From NCBI RefSeq assembly GCF_008704995.1, contig NZ_CP023747.1:6420001-6484000 (forward strand): DNA of 64,000 nt. The letters run 5' to 3'. Made by a program: the position numbers and the translations under genes. Within the stretch, counting starts at the first letter, position 1; the number at the start of each line of letters is the position of its first letter. The notes beneath the pieces were generated by a model. It was not told the origin of the DNA. It searched no databases and saw nothing but the letters and a program-made list of their open reading frames with translations. This DNA is from Streptomyces nodosus (GTDB lineage: Bacteria; Actinomycetota; Actinomycetes; Streptomycetales; Streptomycetaceae). Positions 33,716-43,021 of the stretch are shown here, piece by piece.

Positions 33716-33823
33716 GCGGGGCGCGTTCCCGCCGCCGCCCCGCCGGAACGGTCGGTCATGGGCGACGAATCCCCCAACGAAGGCACTAGTCAGATACCGG
33801 TACGAGCGGGGTAGTGTGCCCCG

Positions 33824-34681
33824 GTGACATCGCAATCGAACACTCTTGCAGGCTGGTACCCGGATCCGCACGGGGCGCCTCAGACCCTGCGCTACTGGGA
33901 CGGCACCCGGTGGACCGAGCACACCCATGCGGAACAGCAGGGCCGGCCCCCCGCCCAGGTGCCCCAGCCGCCGGCGGGCGGCCCGCAGCAGGCATACGCC
34001 CAGCAGGCCCCGGCCCCCGACCCGCGCGTTCAGCGCCAGGTGCAGCAGCAGGCCGGGGTCGCCCCGAGCGGCGCGGGCGGCGGCACCCTGTTCACCGAAC
34101 CGGTCCTGGTCGTCAACCAGAAGGCCAAGCTGATCGAGCTGACGAACGAGTACAGCGTCTTCGACCAGAACGGCAGCCAGCTCGGCTCGGTCACCGAGGT
34201 CGGGCAGAGCGTGCTGCGGAAGGTGCTGCGCTTCGTCTCCAGCATCGACCAGTTCCTGACGCACCGGCTGGAGATCCGTGACGCCCACGGTCAGCCCCAG
34301 CTGATGCTGACCCGGCCCGCGAAGTTCTTCAAGTCGCGGGTGATCGTGACGCGTCCGGACGGCGGCCCCGTGGGCGAGATCGTCCAGGAGAACATGATCG
34401 GCAAGATCAACTTCGCCATGATCGTGAACGGCCAGAAGGTCGGCGCGATCAAGGCGGAGAACTGGCGCGCCTGGAACTTCGCGATCGTCGACCACAACGA
34501 GAACGAGGTCGCCCGGATCACCAAGACCTGGGAGGGCCTGGCGAAGACGATGTTCACGACCGCCGACAACTATGTGCTGCAGATCCACTTCCAGCTGCCC
34601 GAGCCGCTGCTGAGCCTGGTGGTGGCCACGGCGCTGACCGTGGACACGGCCCTCAAGCAGGACTCGCGGGGCCTCGGCTGA
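33824..34681 (+). CDS. DUF2510 plus LURP-one/scramblase-like protein
   Basis: Protein of 285 residues. N-terminal DUF2510 motif AGWYPDPHGAPQTLRYWDGTRWTEH (about residues 9-33), a small domain linked to membrane-associated proteins of actinobacteria. A Gln/Pro/Ala-rich linker (35-88) leads to a tubby-like LURP-one/phospholipid-scramblase-type domain: TLFTEPVLVVNQKAKLIELTNEYSVFDQNG, FLTHRLEIRD, ITKTWEGLAKTMFTTADNYVLQI. A short hydrophobic C-terminus (LLSLVVATALTVDTAL) could insert into the membrane. Function unknown; the fold suggests lipid binding. It stands alone, with GTG start, and ends at a perfect 19-bp hairpin. Confidence 0.88.
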   Translation: MTSQSNTLAGWYPDPHGAPQTLRYWDGTRWTEHTHAEQQGRPPAQVPQPPAGGPQQAYAQQAPAPDPRVQRQVQQQAGVAPSGAGGGTLFTEPVLVVNQKAKLIELTNEYSVFDQNGSQLGSVTEVGQSVLRKVLRFVSSIDQFLTHRLEIRDAHGQPQLMLTRPAKFFKSRVIVTRPDGGPVGEIVQENMIGKINFAMIVNGQKVGAIKAENWRAWNFAIVDHNENEVARITKTWEGLAKTMFTTADNYVLQIHFQLPEPLLSLVVATALTVDTALKQDSRGLG

Positions 34682-34708
34682 GCCCCGCCCCGGTTCCGCC
34701 GGGACCGT

Positions 34709-34750
34709 GAACGGCGGTCGGCAGGTGCGCACACCTGCCGACCGCCGTTC
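34709..34750. terminator. Bidirectional terminator, 19-bp perfect stem
   Basis: 34709-34727 pairs perfectly with 34732-34750 around a 4-base loop (CGCA). It lies between the convergent stops of the LURP-one protein gene (34681) and the EamA permease gene (34765). Confidence 0.9.
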
Positions 34751-34764
34751 GTCTTCTCACCGTC

Positions 34765-35745
34765 TCACCGCGCGGTGAGGTGCTCCGAGGGCGCGGGCGG
34801 CTGCGGGGGCAGCAGCGGGAACTCCGGAAGGACACCCGCCCCCCGGGGCACCGGCCCCGACAGCGCCGCGACCGTGCGGTCGTCCTCCGCGGCCGGACCG
34901 GACACCGGCCGGGACAGCGTCACCACACCCCAGGACGCCAGCCCCGCACCCGCCACCGCGAGAAGCAGACCGGCCGCACCGCCCTGGAGGCGTTCGCCCA
35001 GCAGCGAGAGGCCGATCACCCCCGCGGCGACCGGATTGGCGAGGGTCACCACCGCGAGCGGCGCGCCGAGGCCGCCCCGGTACGCCGTCTGCGACAGCAG
35101 CAGACCACCCATCGCGAACGCCGCCACCAGCAGAGCCACCACCACGACCTGCGCACTGAGCACCGGTCCCGAGCGGTCCGTCGCCGCCACCGTCACCGTC
35201 TGGGTGAGCGCCGAGGCGACACCGGACGCGAAGCCGGAGGCGGTCGCGTGCCGCAGCCCGGGGCGGGCGCCCGTCGACGCTCCCCCCGCCGTGCGGGACC
35301 GGGGCAGCGACAGCAGCCCTATCAGGGAGGCGGTCGCACCGGCCACGGCCAGCGCCTCCGGCAGGCTCAGCACATCGTCGGGCTCGGGCCCGGACGCCGT
35401 CACCAGCAGTGCGCTCAGCCCCATCAGGGTGAGGCCGGTGCCCCGCCACTCCACGGGGCTGACCCGGCGTCCCGCCGCCCGCGCCCCCAACGGCACCGCG
35501 GCCACCAGGGTGAGGGCACCGAGCGGCTGGACCAGGGTCAGCGGTCCGAACTTGAGGGCCGCGACATGCAGCAGCGCGGCGGAGGCGTTCAGCACCACCG
35601 ACCACCACCAGGCGCCCCGGGTGAGCAGACGCAGCAGACCGGTGCCCGCGGTGCGGGCGGCCAGCCGCTCCTGGGCCACCGCGGCCGCCGCATAGGCGAC
35701 GGCGGAGAAGAGGCACAGGACGACGGCGAGGACCGTGGCACTCAT
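34765..35745 (-). CDS. EamA/DMT-family permease
   Basis: Integral membrane protein of 326 residues with about nine to ten hydrophobic segments from residue 3 (VLAVVLCLFSAVAYAAAAVAQERLA), in two EamA-like halves; the halves meet at an Arg-rich loop about residues 150-170. Ends in a hydrophilic tail (VSGPAAEDDRT...). Likely an exporter of small molecules; substrate unknown. GGGAGC lies about eight bases before the ATG at 35745. Divergent from a TetR gene across a double operator (35991-36044), so it is probably the TetR target. Confidence 0.88.
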   Translation of the reverse strand: MSATVLAVVLCLFSAVAYAAAAVAQERLAARTAGTGLLRLLTRGAWWWSVVLNASAALLHVAALKFGPLTLVQPLGALTLVAAVPLGARAAGRRVSPVEWRGTGLTLMGLSALLVTASGPEPDDVLSLPEALAVAGATASLIGLLSLPRSRTAGGASTGARPGLRHATASGFASGVASALTQTVTVAATDRSGPVLSAQVVVVALLVAAFAMGGLLLSQTAYRGGLGAPLAVVTLANPVAAGVIGLSLLGERLQGGAAGLLLAVAGAGLASWGVVTLSRPVSGPAAEDDRTVAALSGPVPRGAGVLPEFPLLPPQPPAPSEHLTAR

Positions 35746-36098
35746 CGGCCGGCTCCCGGCGGGCCGGAGCGGTCGGCCCCTCCCGTCGGCAGGGACGGTG
35801 GTGGGACGGCGCGGGCGAGGGGCGGCCGGCGTATCGCGGTCGCCCCTTCTCCTCGAGGCTCGCTGCCTCGCTCGGGCTCGGTGCGGGAATCCATCCCCGG
35901 CCCCTTTGCTGACGGTGCGTGTGCGGGGTGGTGTGCGGTGGGCCGGGAACGGGGTCCGCTCGACATACGACCGGGTCCTGTCCACGTCTCATCGATACGC
36001 CAGTGTACCGATACGACCCCGTACCGGTACACTGGCGTATCGATAGACTGGTGTGAAGCGGACCACGCGGCCCGGACCACGACCGAGGAGCTGAAGCC
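35746..36098. other. Divergent control region EamA permease / TetR
   Basis: These 353 bases hold no gene. The part next to the permease is GC-rich without visible signals; the half next to tetR holds the double operator described separately. Confidence 0.6.
35991..36044. promoter_or_regulatory. Double TetR operator
   Basis: Two perfect 20-bp arms in inverted orientation (35991-36010 and 36025-36044), spaced by 14 bases. Each arm contains CGATAC-N6-GTACCG, itself nearly palindromic, so each arm is probably one TetR-dimer site. 55 bp before the tetR start. Confidence 0.85.
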
Positions 36099-36713
36099 AT
36101 GACGTCGCAGGCAGCGGACGCACCGGAGACGGTTGTCGCCTCGCGCCGCTCCAAGCTCACGCCCGAGCGCGAGCAGGAGTTCTTCGACACGGTTCTCGAC
36201 CAGATCCGTGAGTGCGGCTATGACGCGGTCACCATGGAAGGCGTCGCCGCCAGCACCCGCTGCAGCAAGTCGACGCTCTACCGGCAGTGGAAGACCAAGC
36301 CCCGGTTCGTGGCCGCGGCGCTCAGGTCCCATCGCTGTGTGCGGTTCGCGGGGATCGACACCGGCTCGCTCGCCGAGGACCTGCGCGCCGCGGCGCGGGT
36401 GGCCGCCGAGCGGTCTGGCCGGGACACCGGGCTGCTCCAGGCCCTGGGGCATGCCATGATGCAGGACCAGGAACTGGCGCGGGCGCTGCGCGAGGCCCTG
36501 GTCGAGCCCGAGGTCGAGGCGCTCAAGGCGATCGTCCGGCGCGGTGTGGAGCGCGGGGAGGTGCCCGCCGACCACCCGGCGCTGGAGTACGTCCCGGCAC
36601 AACTGCTGGGCGTCGTGCGGGTCCACCCCGTCCTGGAGGGGCGGTACGCGGACGAGGAGTACCTCGCACGCTTCGTGGACGCGGTGCTGCTGCCGATGCT
36701 CGGACTGAGATGA
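36099..36713 (+). CDS. TetR-family transcriptional repressor
   Basis: Repressor of 204 residues. N-terminal HTH: EFFDTVLDQIRECGYDAVTMEGVAASTRCSKSTLYRQWKTKPRFV (about residues 28-72). The C-terminal domain is helical with HAMMQDQELARALREALVEPEVEALKAIVRRGVERGEV, a common TetR_C form. It very likely represses itself and the divergent EamA permease gene through the double operator. The ligand is unknown, presumably the exported compound. Confidence 0.93.
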   Translation: MTSQAADAPETVVASRRSKLTPEREQEFFDTVLDQIRECGYDAVTMEGVAASTRCSKSTLYRQWKTKPRFVAAALRSHRCVRFAGIDTGSLAEDLRAAARVAAERSGRDTGLLQALGHAMMQDQELARALREALVEPEVEALKAIVRRGVERGEVPADHPALEYVPAQLLGVVRVHPVLEGRYADEEYLARFVDAVLLPMLGLR

Positions 36714-36794
36714 GACCCAGGTCGCCGTCCACGAGATGACCGGACGCCGGCCTGTATGCGCCGCACCGTGGGGACGGGGGCGGCGCGCACCCTC

Positions 36795-36840
36795 GGCCGG
36801 GTGGGGTTCCCTCCTGAACGGAGGAGGGTCCCGCCCGGCC
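36795..36840. terminator. Hairpin after the TetR gene
   Basis: GGCCGGG and CCCTCCT segments pair with AGGAGGG and CCCGGCC, with an internal mismatch and a 6-base loop, 81 bp past the tetR stop. No U-tract. Confidence 0.5.
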
Positions 36841-36973
36841 GCCCTGCCGACACCGCCGGACGATCCGCGTCACCCATGAAGGGAACAGGTGCTCCGACCT
36901 TCCTCCGCCGGGGCGCGAGGGCGACTACGCTCAAGGCCTGTACGTCGTTTGGGCTACCTGGGGAGGTACCGGG

Positions 36974-39659
36974 ATGACGGAGGCACGGCCCGGCGCGGCG
37001 GCGGCTTCCCTGTGGGAACGCGACGCGGAACTCGCCGTCGTCACCGAGGCGGTCGACGCCCTGCGCCATGACGGTGCGCCCACCGGATCGGGGAACCTGC
37101 TGGTGTTCGGCGGGGAGGCCGGTATCGGCAAGACCGCCCTGCTCGCCGAGACACGCCGCATCGCGGAGCGCCGAGGATGCACGGTCTGGTCGGCACGGGG
37201 CGGCGAGACCGTCACCTCCGTCCCCTTCCATGTCGTACGGCAGCTGCTCAAGCCCGGACTGCTCGGTCTCGAGCCGGAGGAGGCACGCGGCTACCTGGGC
37301 GACGCGTACGAGATCGCGGGCCCCGCCCTCGGCGTTCACCGAACCCGGTGCGGGGCAGGCCGACCCACAGGGTGTGTGCGACGGTCTGGTCGAGGCCGCC
37401 TCCCGGCTCGCCAAACTGGAGTGGCCGCTGGTCCTGATCGTCGACGACGCGCACTGGGCGGACCAGGAGACCCTGCACTGGCTGGCATCGTTCTGTGAAC
37501 GGCTGGACGAGTTCCGGGTGCTGGTCGTGGTCGCCCTGCGCACCGGCGAGGCCGGCGGCGAGAGCGCCCGCCACCTCGACACCGTCGTCGGGGCCTCCCG
37601 ACGCCCCGTCACCGTCCTGAGCGCGCTCACCCCCGATGCCGCCGCCGGGCTCACCCGGGCCACGGTCGGCGGGCACGCGGATGCCCCGTTCTGCCGCGAG
37701 GTGTGGGCCGTGACCGGCGGCAACCCCTACGAGACCGTGGAACTCCTCGCCAAGGTGCAGGACAGCCAGCTCCAACCGGTCGAGGCGTCCGCCACCGAAC
37801 TGCGCGCCCTGAACCGCTCCTCCCGCGGCAACGGCCTGGTCGCCCGCCTCGAAGGACTCGGCATCGAGGCCACCCGGTTCGCCTGGGCGGCCGCCATCCT
37901 CGGCACCGGCATCACGGTCCCCCTGGTGGCCCGCCTCGCCACCATGCCCCTGGACGAGGCGGAGCGCTGCGCCGAACTCCTCGGCGCGGCCCGTATCCTC
38001 TCCCGGCCCGACCCGAAGGAGCGTCGGCCGGGCGACGGGGAGCTGGAGTTCGTGCACCCCCTGATCGCCAGCGCCGTCTACCGCTCGATCCCTCCCGGAC
38101 TGTGCACCGCGATGCACGGCATCGCCGCGCAGGTCGTCACCGACTCCGGACGCGGCCCGGCCGCCGCCTCCCGCCACCTCCTGGAGGTGCACCCGGACGA
38201 CGACGCGGAACTCGTCCAGCAGATGCGCGCCGCCGCCCGCGAACACCTCGCCGTCGGCGCGCCCGAGGCGGCCCGCCGCTGTCTGAAGCGTGCCCTGCTG
38301 GAGCCGCCGCTGCCCGAGGTCCATCCCCATGTGCTCTACGAACTGGGCTGCGCCACCCTGCTGACCTCGCCCGCCACCACCATCGACTACCTCCAGGCGG
38401 CACTCGCCCTGCCCGGCCTGGACGGCGACGACCGGGTGAGCGCCGTCTACCGCCTCTCCCAGGCCCAGCTGCACAACGACCAGTTGGACGAGGCGATCCG
38501 CACCGTCGTCGCGGAGGCCGCCCGGCTCGGACCCGGCCCCTCACGGATGCGCCTGCAAGCCGTGCACTACATGTGGGAGGCCGTCCACGCGGCCGACGAG
38601 AACACCCCGGCCCGCTCCCGGGAACTGGCCGAGATCGCCCGCACCTGCACCGGCCGGAACAACTCCGAACGCGCGCTGCTCATCCTGCGCGGCTTCGACG
38701 CCATGACCCATGGGGAGAGCGCCGAGGAGGTCGTGGAGCTGTGCGACCGTGCCCTGGTCAACGGCCGCCTCGCGCCCGGACTCGGCTGGACCGACACCGA
38801 GTGGGGCATCGAGCTGCTGCTGATGCTCGGCAGCGCCTATGCGTACACCGACCGTCTCGACCGGGCCGAGAGCCTGTTCACCGAGGCCCTGCGCACCTAT
38901 GAGTCCTCCGGCTGGAGCGGCGGCCATCTCGCCCTGGCCCATGCCTATGTCGGCCTCGGACACCGCAGACGGGGCCGCCTCGTCGAGGCGGAGACCTCCC
39001 TGCGCGCCTCCTTGCGCCTCGCCGAGCGGGTCGGCCGTGGGCTTCCCCTGTACTGGTCCGCGACCTGCGGGCTCATCGACACCCTGCTCGCCCGCGGGCA
39101 TGCCGAGGAGGCGTGGGCGACGGCCGAACGCTACGGATTCGCACCGCCGTACCCCACCACGATCGTGCTGCCCGACATCCGTTCGGTGCGCGGCCGGCTG
39201 CTGATCGCCGTCGGCCGAACCGAGGAGGGCATCAGTGAACTGGAGGCCGCCGAGAAGGCGTCCGCCGGACGCGGACACAACACCGTGCTGGCGCCCTGGG
39301 CCGGTGACCTCGCCCGCGCACTGGCCGACACCGATCCCCGGCGCGCCGCCGAACTGGCCGGCACCGCCCGCCGGCAGGCCGAACTCCTGGGCACCGACAC
39401 GGCGATCGGCGAGGCCCTGCGGGTGGCCGCCGCTCTGGAGACGGGCCGCCGCGCCACCACGATGTACGCCCGGGCGGTGACCTATCTGGAATCCTCGCCC
39501 TGCGCCTATGAGCATGCGGCGGCCCGAGTCGAACACGGCACCGCCGCGAAGTCCGTGCCGGAGCTGAAACGGGGCCTGACGCTGGCACGTTCGTGCGGGG
39601 CGGACGGTCTTGCGGTCCGTGCCCAGCAGGCTCTGGAGCAGACCAGCGCGCCGCACTGA
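36974..39659 (+). pseudogene. LAL-type (LuxR-like) large ATPase regulator, frameshifted and without HTH
   Basis: The first frame (36974 to about 37333) gives SLWERDAELAVVTEAVDAL and Walker A FGGEAGIGKTALL up to YLGDAYEIAGPALG. A second frame (+1) continues with TEPGAGQADPQGVCDGL, Walker B PLVLIVDDAHWADQETLHWLASF, and a long TPR-like helical region to 39659. One extra base near 37334 explains it: dropping it gives GPALGFTEPGAG. Intact it would be about 894 residues. The protein stops at RAQQALEQTSAPH, where LAL regulators normally continue into a LuxR HTH; no HTH was found downstream in any frame. It is thus an ATPase/TPR protein, possibly a broken regulator, or the shift is a sequencing error. 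The start has GGGGAGG. Confidence 0.8.
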
Positions 39660-39707
39660 CACCCCGGGGCAGCCGATCGGGACCGACTCCGGACCCGGCC
39701 GCATGTC

Positions 39708-39743
39708 CCGGTCGTACGGAAGTTCGTGCGGGCGTACGACCGG
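39708..39743. terminator. Hairpin after the LAL-type gene
   Basis: Perfect 11-bp stem CCGGTCGTACG / CGTACGACCGG with a 14-base loop, 49 bp past the stop. GCGGGCGTACGAC is repeated once more at about 39749. The remaining 39660-39958 holds no recognisable gene. Confidence 0.5.
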
Positions 39744-39958
39744 GGCATGCGGGCGTACGACACGACCGCGACGCGTGGCCGACACGGCCGGGGAATGCGG
39801 CCGTACCGCCCGAAGACGCGGTCCGAAGCGGCCGCGCCGGAACCGAGGGCGCGGAGACCGAGCGGCACGGGGCGCCGGGCCCGCACCCCGGAGACGTACC
39901 CGTCGGCCGGGCGGTGGCGGCGACGATACGGTGCGCCGGACGCGACCGCCGGTCCAGA

Positions 39959-41086
39959 TCACCCCCCGGCGGAGTCCTCCTCCGCCAGCACCCGCTGCGC
40001 CACCGTGAACGCCGCGTTGGCCGCGGGCACTCCGCAGTAGACGGCCGTCTGCAGCAGTACCGCGCCGATCTCCTCCGGCGTCAGTCCATTGCGCCGGGCC
40101 GCACGGACATGCAGGGCCAACTCGTCGAGATGACCGTGCGCGACCAGCGCCGTCAGGGTGATCAGGCTGCGCTCGCGGCGCGAGAGCGTCGGGTCGGTCC
40201 AGATCTCGCCCCAGGCATAGCGGGAGATGAAGTCCTGGAAGCGGGCGGTGAAGGGGGTCTGACGCGCCTGCGCCCGGTCCACATGCGGATCGCCGAGGAC
40301 CGCCCTGCGGACCTCCATACCGCGCCCGGGGGCACCCGACAGCTGGGTCCGCAGCGCCGCCAGGACGGCCTCCGGGCACTGCGCGGGCGCCAGATGTGAG
40401 GCACCCGGGATCTCGGCCAGCGCGGAGCCGGGCACCGCGTCGGCGATCTCCCGCAGATGCGCGGGAGGCGTCGCCGGATCCTCACGGCCCGCGATCAGCA
40501 GGGTCGGGACGCCGATCGACGGCAGCCGGTCACGGAGGTCGAACGCGGCCAGCGCATCGCAGCAGGCGGCATAGGCGGCGGGGTCCGCCTCCCGGTGGTC
40601 CCGCACCAGCCGCGGCACCGTGAACCCGGCCGTGAACCAGCGGTCCTCGGCGGTCGCCGCGACGGCCCCGAGCCCCTCCCGGCGCACCAGAGCGGCCCGC
40701 TCCTCCCAGGGCCGGGCCCCGTTGAAGTGCGCGGACGAGCAGATGACGGCCAGCGAGGAGAGCCGCTCGGGATGATCCACGGCCAGTTGGAGTCCCACCG
40801 CGCCGCCCAGGGACACCCCGGCGTAGGCGAACCGTTCCACGCCCAGCGCGTCCGCGAGCGCCAGCACCAGCGCGGCCAGATCGGCGACCGTCGCCCCGGG
40901 AGCGATGAGGTCCGCGGCCGAACCGCCATGGCCCGGGAGGTCCCAGCGGATCACCCGGTGGCTCGCGGACAACTCGGGCGCCACCGCGTCCCACAGGGCG
41001 TACGAGGTGCCGAGCGACGGTCCGAGGAGCAGCGGGGGAGCGGAGGGCGAGCCCTCGGTGCGATGGTGCAGCAGCCTGTCGGTCAC
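39959..41086 (-). CDS. pcaL: Fused 3-oxoadipate enol-lactonase / 4-carboxymuconolactone decarboxylase
   Basis: Bifunctional enzyme of the protocatechuate branch of the beta-ketoadipate pathway, 375 residues. N-terminal alpha/beta-hydrolase (PcaD, about 1-250): LLLGPSLGTSYALWD, DLPGHGGS, nucleophile elbow YAGVSLGGAVG, and catalytic His in IPGASHLAPAQ. C-terminal carboxymuconolactone decarboxylase (PcaC, about 260-375): YAWGEIWTDPTLSRRERSLITLTALVA, VYCGVPAANAAF. The PcaDC fusion is known as PcaL in Streptomyces. GTG start overlaps the pcaB stop by 4 bp. Last gene of pcaHGBL. Confidence 0.95.
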   Translation of the reverse strand: MTDRLLHHRTEGSPSAPPLLLGPSLGTSYALWDAVAPELSASHRVIRWDLPGHGGSAADLIAPGATVADLAALVLALADALGVERFAYAGVSLGGAVGLQLAVDHPERLSSLAVICSSAHFNGARPWEERAALVRREGLGAVAATAEDRWFTAGFTVPRLVRDHREADPAAYAACCDALAAFDLRDRLPSIGVPTLLIAGREDPATPPAHLREIADAVPGSALAEIPGASHLAPAQCPEAVLAALRTQLSGAPGRGMEVRRAVLGDPHVDRAQARQTPFTARFQDFISRYAWGEIWTDPTLSRRERSLITLTALVAHGHLDELALHVRAARRNGLTPEEIGAVLLQTAVYCGVPAANAAFTVAQRVLAEEDSAGG

Positions 41087-42414
41087 GAGCGCTCCAGAGC
41101 ACGGTCGGTGAGCGGTCCGGCGAAGCCGGTGTAACGGGTCGGATCGGTGAGGGCGACGAGGTCGAGGTCCCGCAACCGGGGCTCCTCGGACAGGAGTTCG
41201 GCGAGGCTCCGGCCCTCGGTACGGGCCCGCAGGGCGACCTCGGTGAGCAGTTCCCCGGCCCGGGCGCGGCCCAGCAGGGGCGTCAGCTCGGCCGCCAGCC
41301 GCTCGGAGACGATCAGACCATGGGTGAGGGCGAGGTGGTGCCGCATCGCGTCGGACCGTACCCGGAGCCCCTCGGCCAGTTCCACCGCGTCCCGCGTGGC
41401 GCCGCCGACCAGCCTCAGCAGCGCGCGCAGCGGCTCCCACTCGGCGTGCCAGGCGCCGGCGGGGCGTTCGTCCTCGGCCACCAGCGCCCCGTACAGGACG
41501 GCGGCCAGCTGCGGGGCCTGCCGGGCGGCCGCCGCGATCAGTGTCGCCCGTACCGGGTTCGCCTTGTGCGGCATCGCCGAGGAGCCCCCGCTCGCGCCCT
41601 CGGCGACCTCGGCGATCTCCGTGCGGGACAGGGTCAGGACATCCACGGCCGCCTTCCCCAGCGCCCCGGCCGTGAAGGCGAGCGCGCCCGCCAGATCCGC
41701 GATCGGGGTGCGCAGACTGTGCCAGGGCGACTCGGGCTCCCTGAGCCCCAGTTCACCCGCGTATGCGGCCACGAGGGCCCGCGGGTCCTCCGCGCCGTAC
41801 GCCATGAACGCGGCCAGGGTCCCTGCCGCGCCGCCCAGTTGGACGGGCAGCAGGTCGCGGACCGCCCGTACCCGGTCCCGGGCGTCCAGCACCAGGGACC
41901 GCCAGCCGGCCGCCTTCAGCCCGAAGGTCGTCGGCACCGCGTGCTGGGTGAGCGTCCGGCCGGGTACGACGGTGTCCCGGTGGCCCGCGGCGAGCCGGGC
42001 CAGTGCCCGCTGCGCCGCCTCCAGATCGGCCAGGACCAGGTCCAGGGTGCGCGCGGCGACCAGCATCGTCGCGGTGTCCAGGATGTCCTGGCTGGTCGCG
42101 CCCCGGTGGACGTAGGGCCCGTGGTCGGCGCCCACCGCCGCGGTCAGATCGGCGACCAGCGGGATGACGGGGTTTCCGCCCTCGCGGGCGCGCCGGGCCA
42201 GGGAACGTACGTCGAAGCGGTCCGGCCGGGCGGCCTCGGTGACCGCCCTCGCCGCCGCCCCCGGCGCCAGCCCCTGTGCGGCCTGGGCCCGGGTCAGCGC
42301 GGCCTCCGCGTCGAGCAGCGCCCGCAGATACGCGGTGTCGCCGGTCGCCGACGCGGCGGGGGAGTCGGCCCACCCGGGGGAGAGCAGACCGGTGTCGGAC
42401 GGGTCTGATGTCAC
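41083..42414 (-). CDS. pcaB: 3-carboxy-cis,cis-muconate cycloisomerase
   Basis: Converts 3-carboxymuconate to 4-carboxymuconolactone. The 443-residue fumarase/argininosuccinase-fold protein has the signature GGSSAMPHKANPV, the N-terminal VHRGATSQDILDTATML and the middle TLTQHAVPTTFG region. GTG at 42414 overlaps the pcaG stop (GTGA), and its own stop overlaps the pcaL start in the same way. An upstream extension of the frame antisense to nothing conserved is disregarded. Confidence 0.95.
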   Translation of the reverse strand: MTSDPSDTGLLSPGWADSPAASATGDTAYLRALLDAEAALTRAQAAQGLAPGAAARAVTEAARPDRFDVRSLARRAREGGNPVIPLVADLTAAVGADHGPYVHRGATSQDILDTATMLVAARTLDLVLADLEAAQRALARLAAGHRDTVVPGRTLTQHAVPTTFGLKAAGWRSLVLDARDRVRAVRDLLPVQLGGAAGTLAAFMAYGAEDPRALVAAYAGELGLREPESPWHSLRTPIADLAGALAFTAGALGKAAVDVLTLSRTEIAEVAEGASGGSSAMPHKANPVRATLIAAAARQAPQLAAVLYGALVAEDERPAGAWHAEWEPLRALLRLVGGATRDAVELAEGLRVRSDAMRHHLALTHGLIVSERLAAELTPLLGRARAGELLTEVALRARTEGRSLAELLSEEPRLRDLDLVALTDPTRYTGFAGPLTDRALERS

Positions 42415-43016
42415 CGGAACTCCAGAAAGACCGTCTCGCCTTCGCCCTGAAGACGTATGTCGAAACGGTACGTGCCGTTCCCCTCCGCGGCGGCGATCAG
42501 CGTGCCACGGCGCTGCTCGTCCAGCCGGGCGAGCAGCGGGTCCGAGGCGAGGGCCGAGGCGTCGTCCGGCAGATAGATCCGGGTGAAGAGATGCACCAGC
42601 AGGCCCCGCGCGAACACGCACACACTGAGGTACGGGGCGCTGTGCCCACGCGCACCGGGCCGCAGCGTGCGGGCGTACCAGTGGCCGTCGGCGTCCGTCT
42701 GGACGCGTCCCCAGCCCGTGAACTGCACGCCGTTGCGGCCCAGATGGCCGCCGGTCGCGGGGTCACGGCGCATCGAGCCGTCGACCTGCGGCAGCGTGCC
42801 GTCCGGATCCGGGCCCCACAGCTCCAGAAAGGCGTCCGGCAGCGGGTTGCCCTCGCCGTCGCGGACATGTCCCTGGAGGGTGATCGTGTCCGGGTGGCCG
42901 ACCGGGGCGATCTCACCGCCGCCGGGGAAGGGCAGCGCATAGCCGTAGAAGGGGCCGACCGTGTGCGACGGGGTGGGGAGCACGCTCTCCGGCGAGCCGG
43001 CGTCGATCTTCGTCAT
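42411..43016 (-). CDS. pcaG: Protocatechuate 3,4-dioxygenase alpha subunit
   Basis: Non-catalytic alpha subunit of the ring-cleaving dioxygenase, 201 residues: LPTPSHTVGPFYGYALPFPGGGEI, PDAFLELWGPDPDG, LSVCVFARGLLVHLFTRIYLPDD. The family iron ligands are not all present here, as expected for PcaG. It forms a hetero-oligomer with PcaH. The ATG at 43016 follows the pcaH stop by 5 bp. Confidence 0.95.
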   Translation of the reverse strand: MTKIDAGSPESVLPTPSHTVGPFYGYALPFPGGGEIAPVGHPDTITLQGHVRDGEGNPLPDAFLELWGPDPDGTLPQVDGSMRRDPATGGHLGRNGVQFTGWGRVQTDADGHWYARTLRPGARGHSAPYLSVCVFARGLLVHLFTRIYLPDDASALASDPLLARLDEQRRGTLIAAAEGNGTYRFDIRLQGEGETVFLEFR

Positions 43017-43021
43017 GGCGG

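Noticed and set aside
41084..41096. GAGCGCTC at the pcaB/pcaL junction as a LacI site
   Set aside because: It lies within coding sequence at the overlapping stop/start and matches the 14-bp palindrome poorly outside the core.
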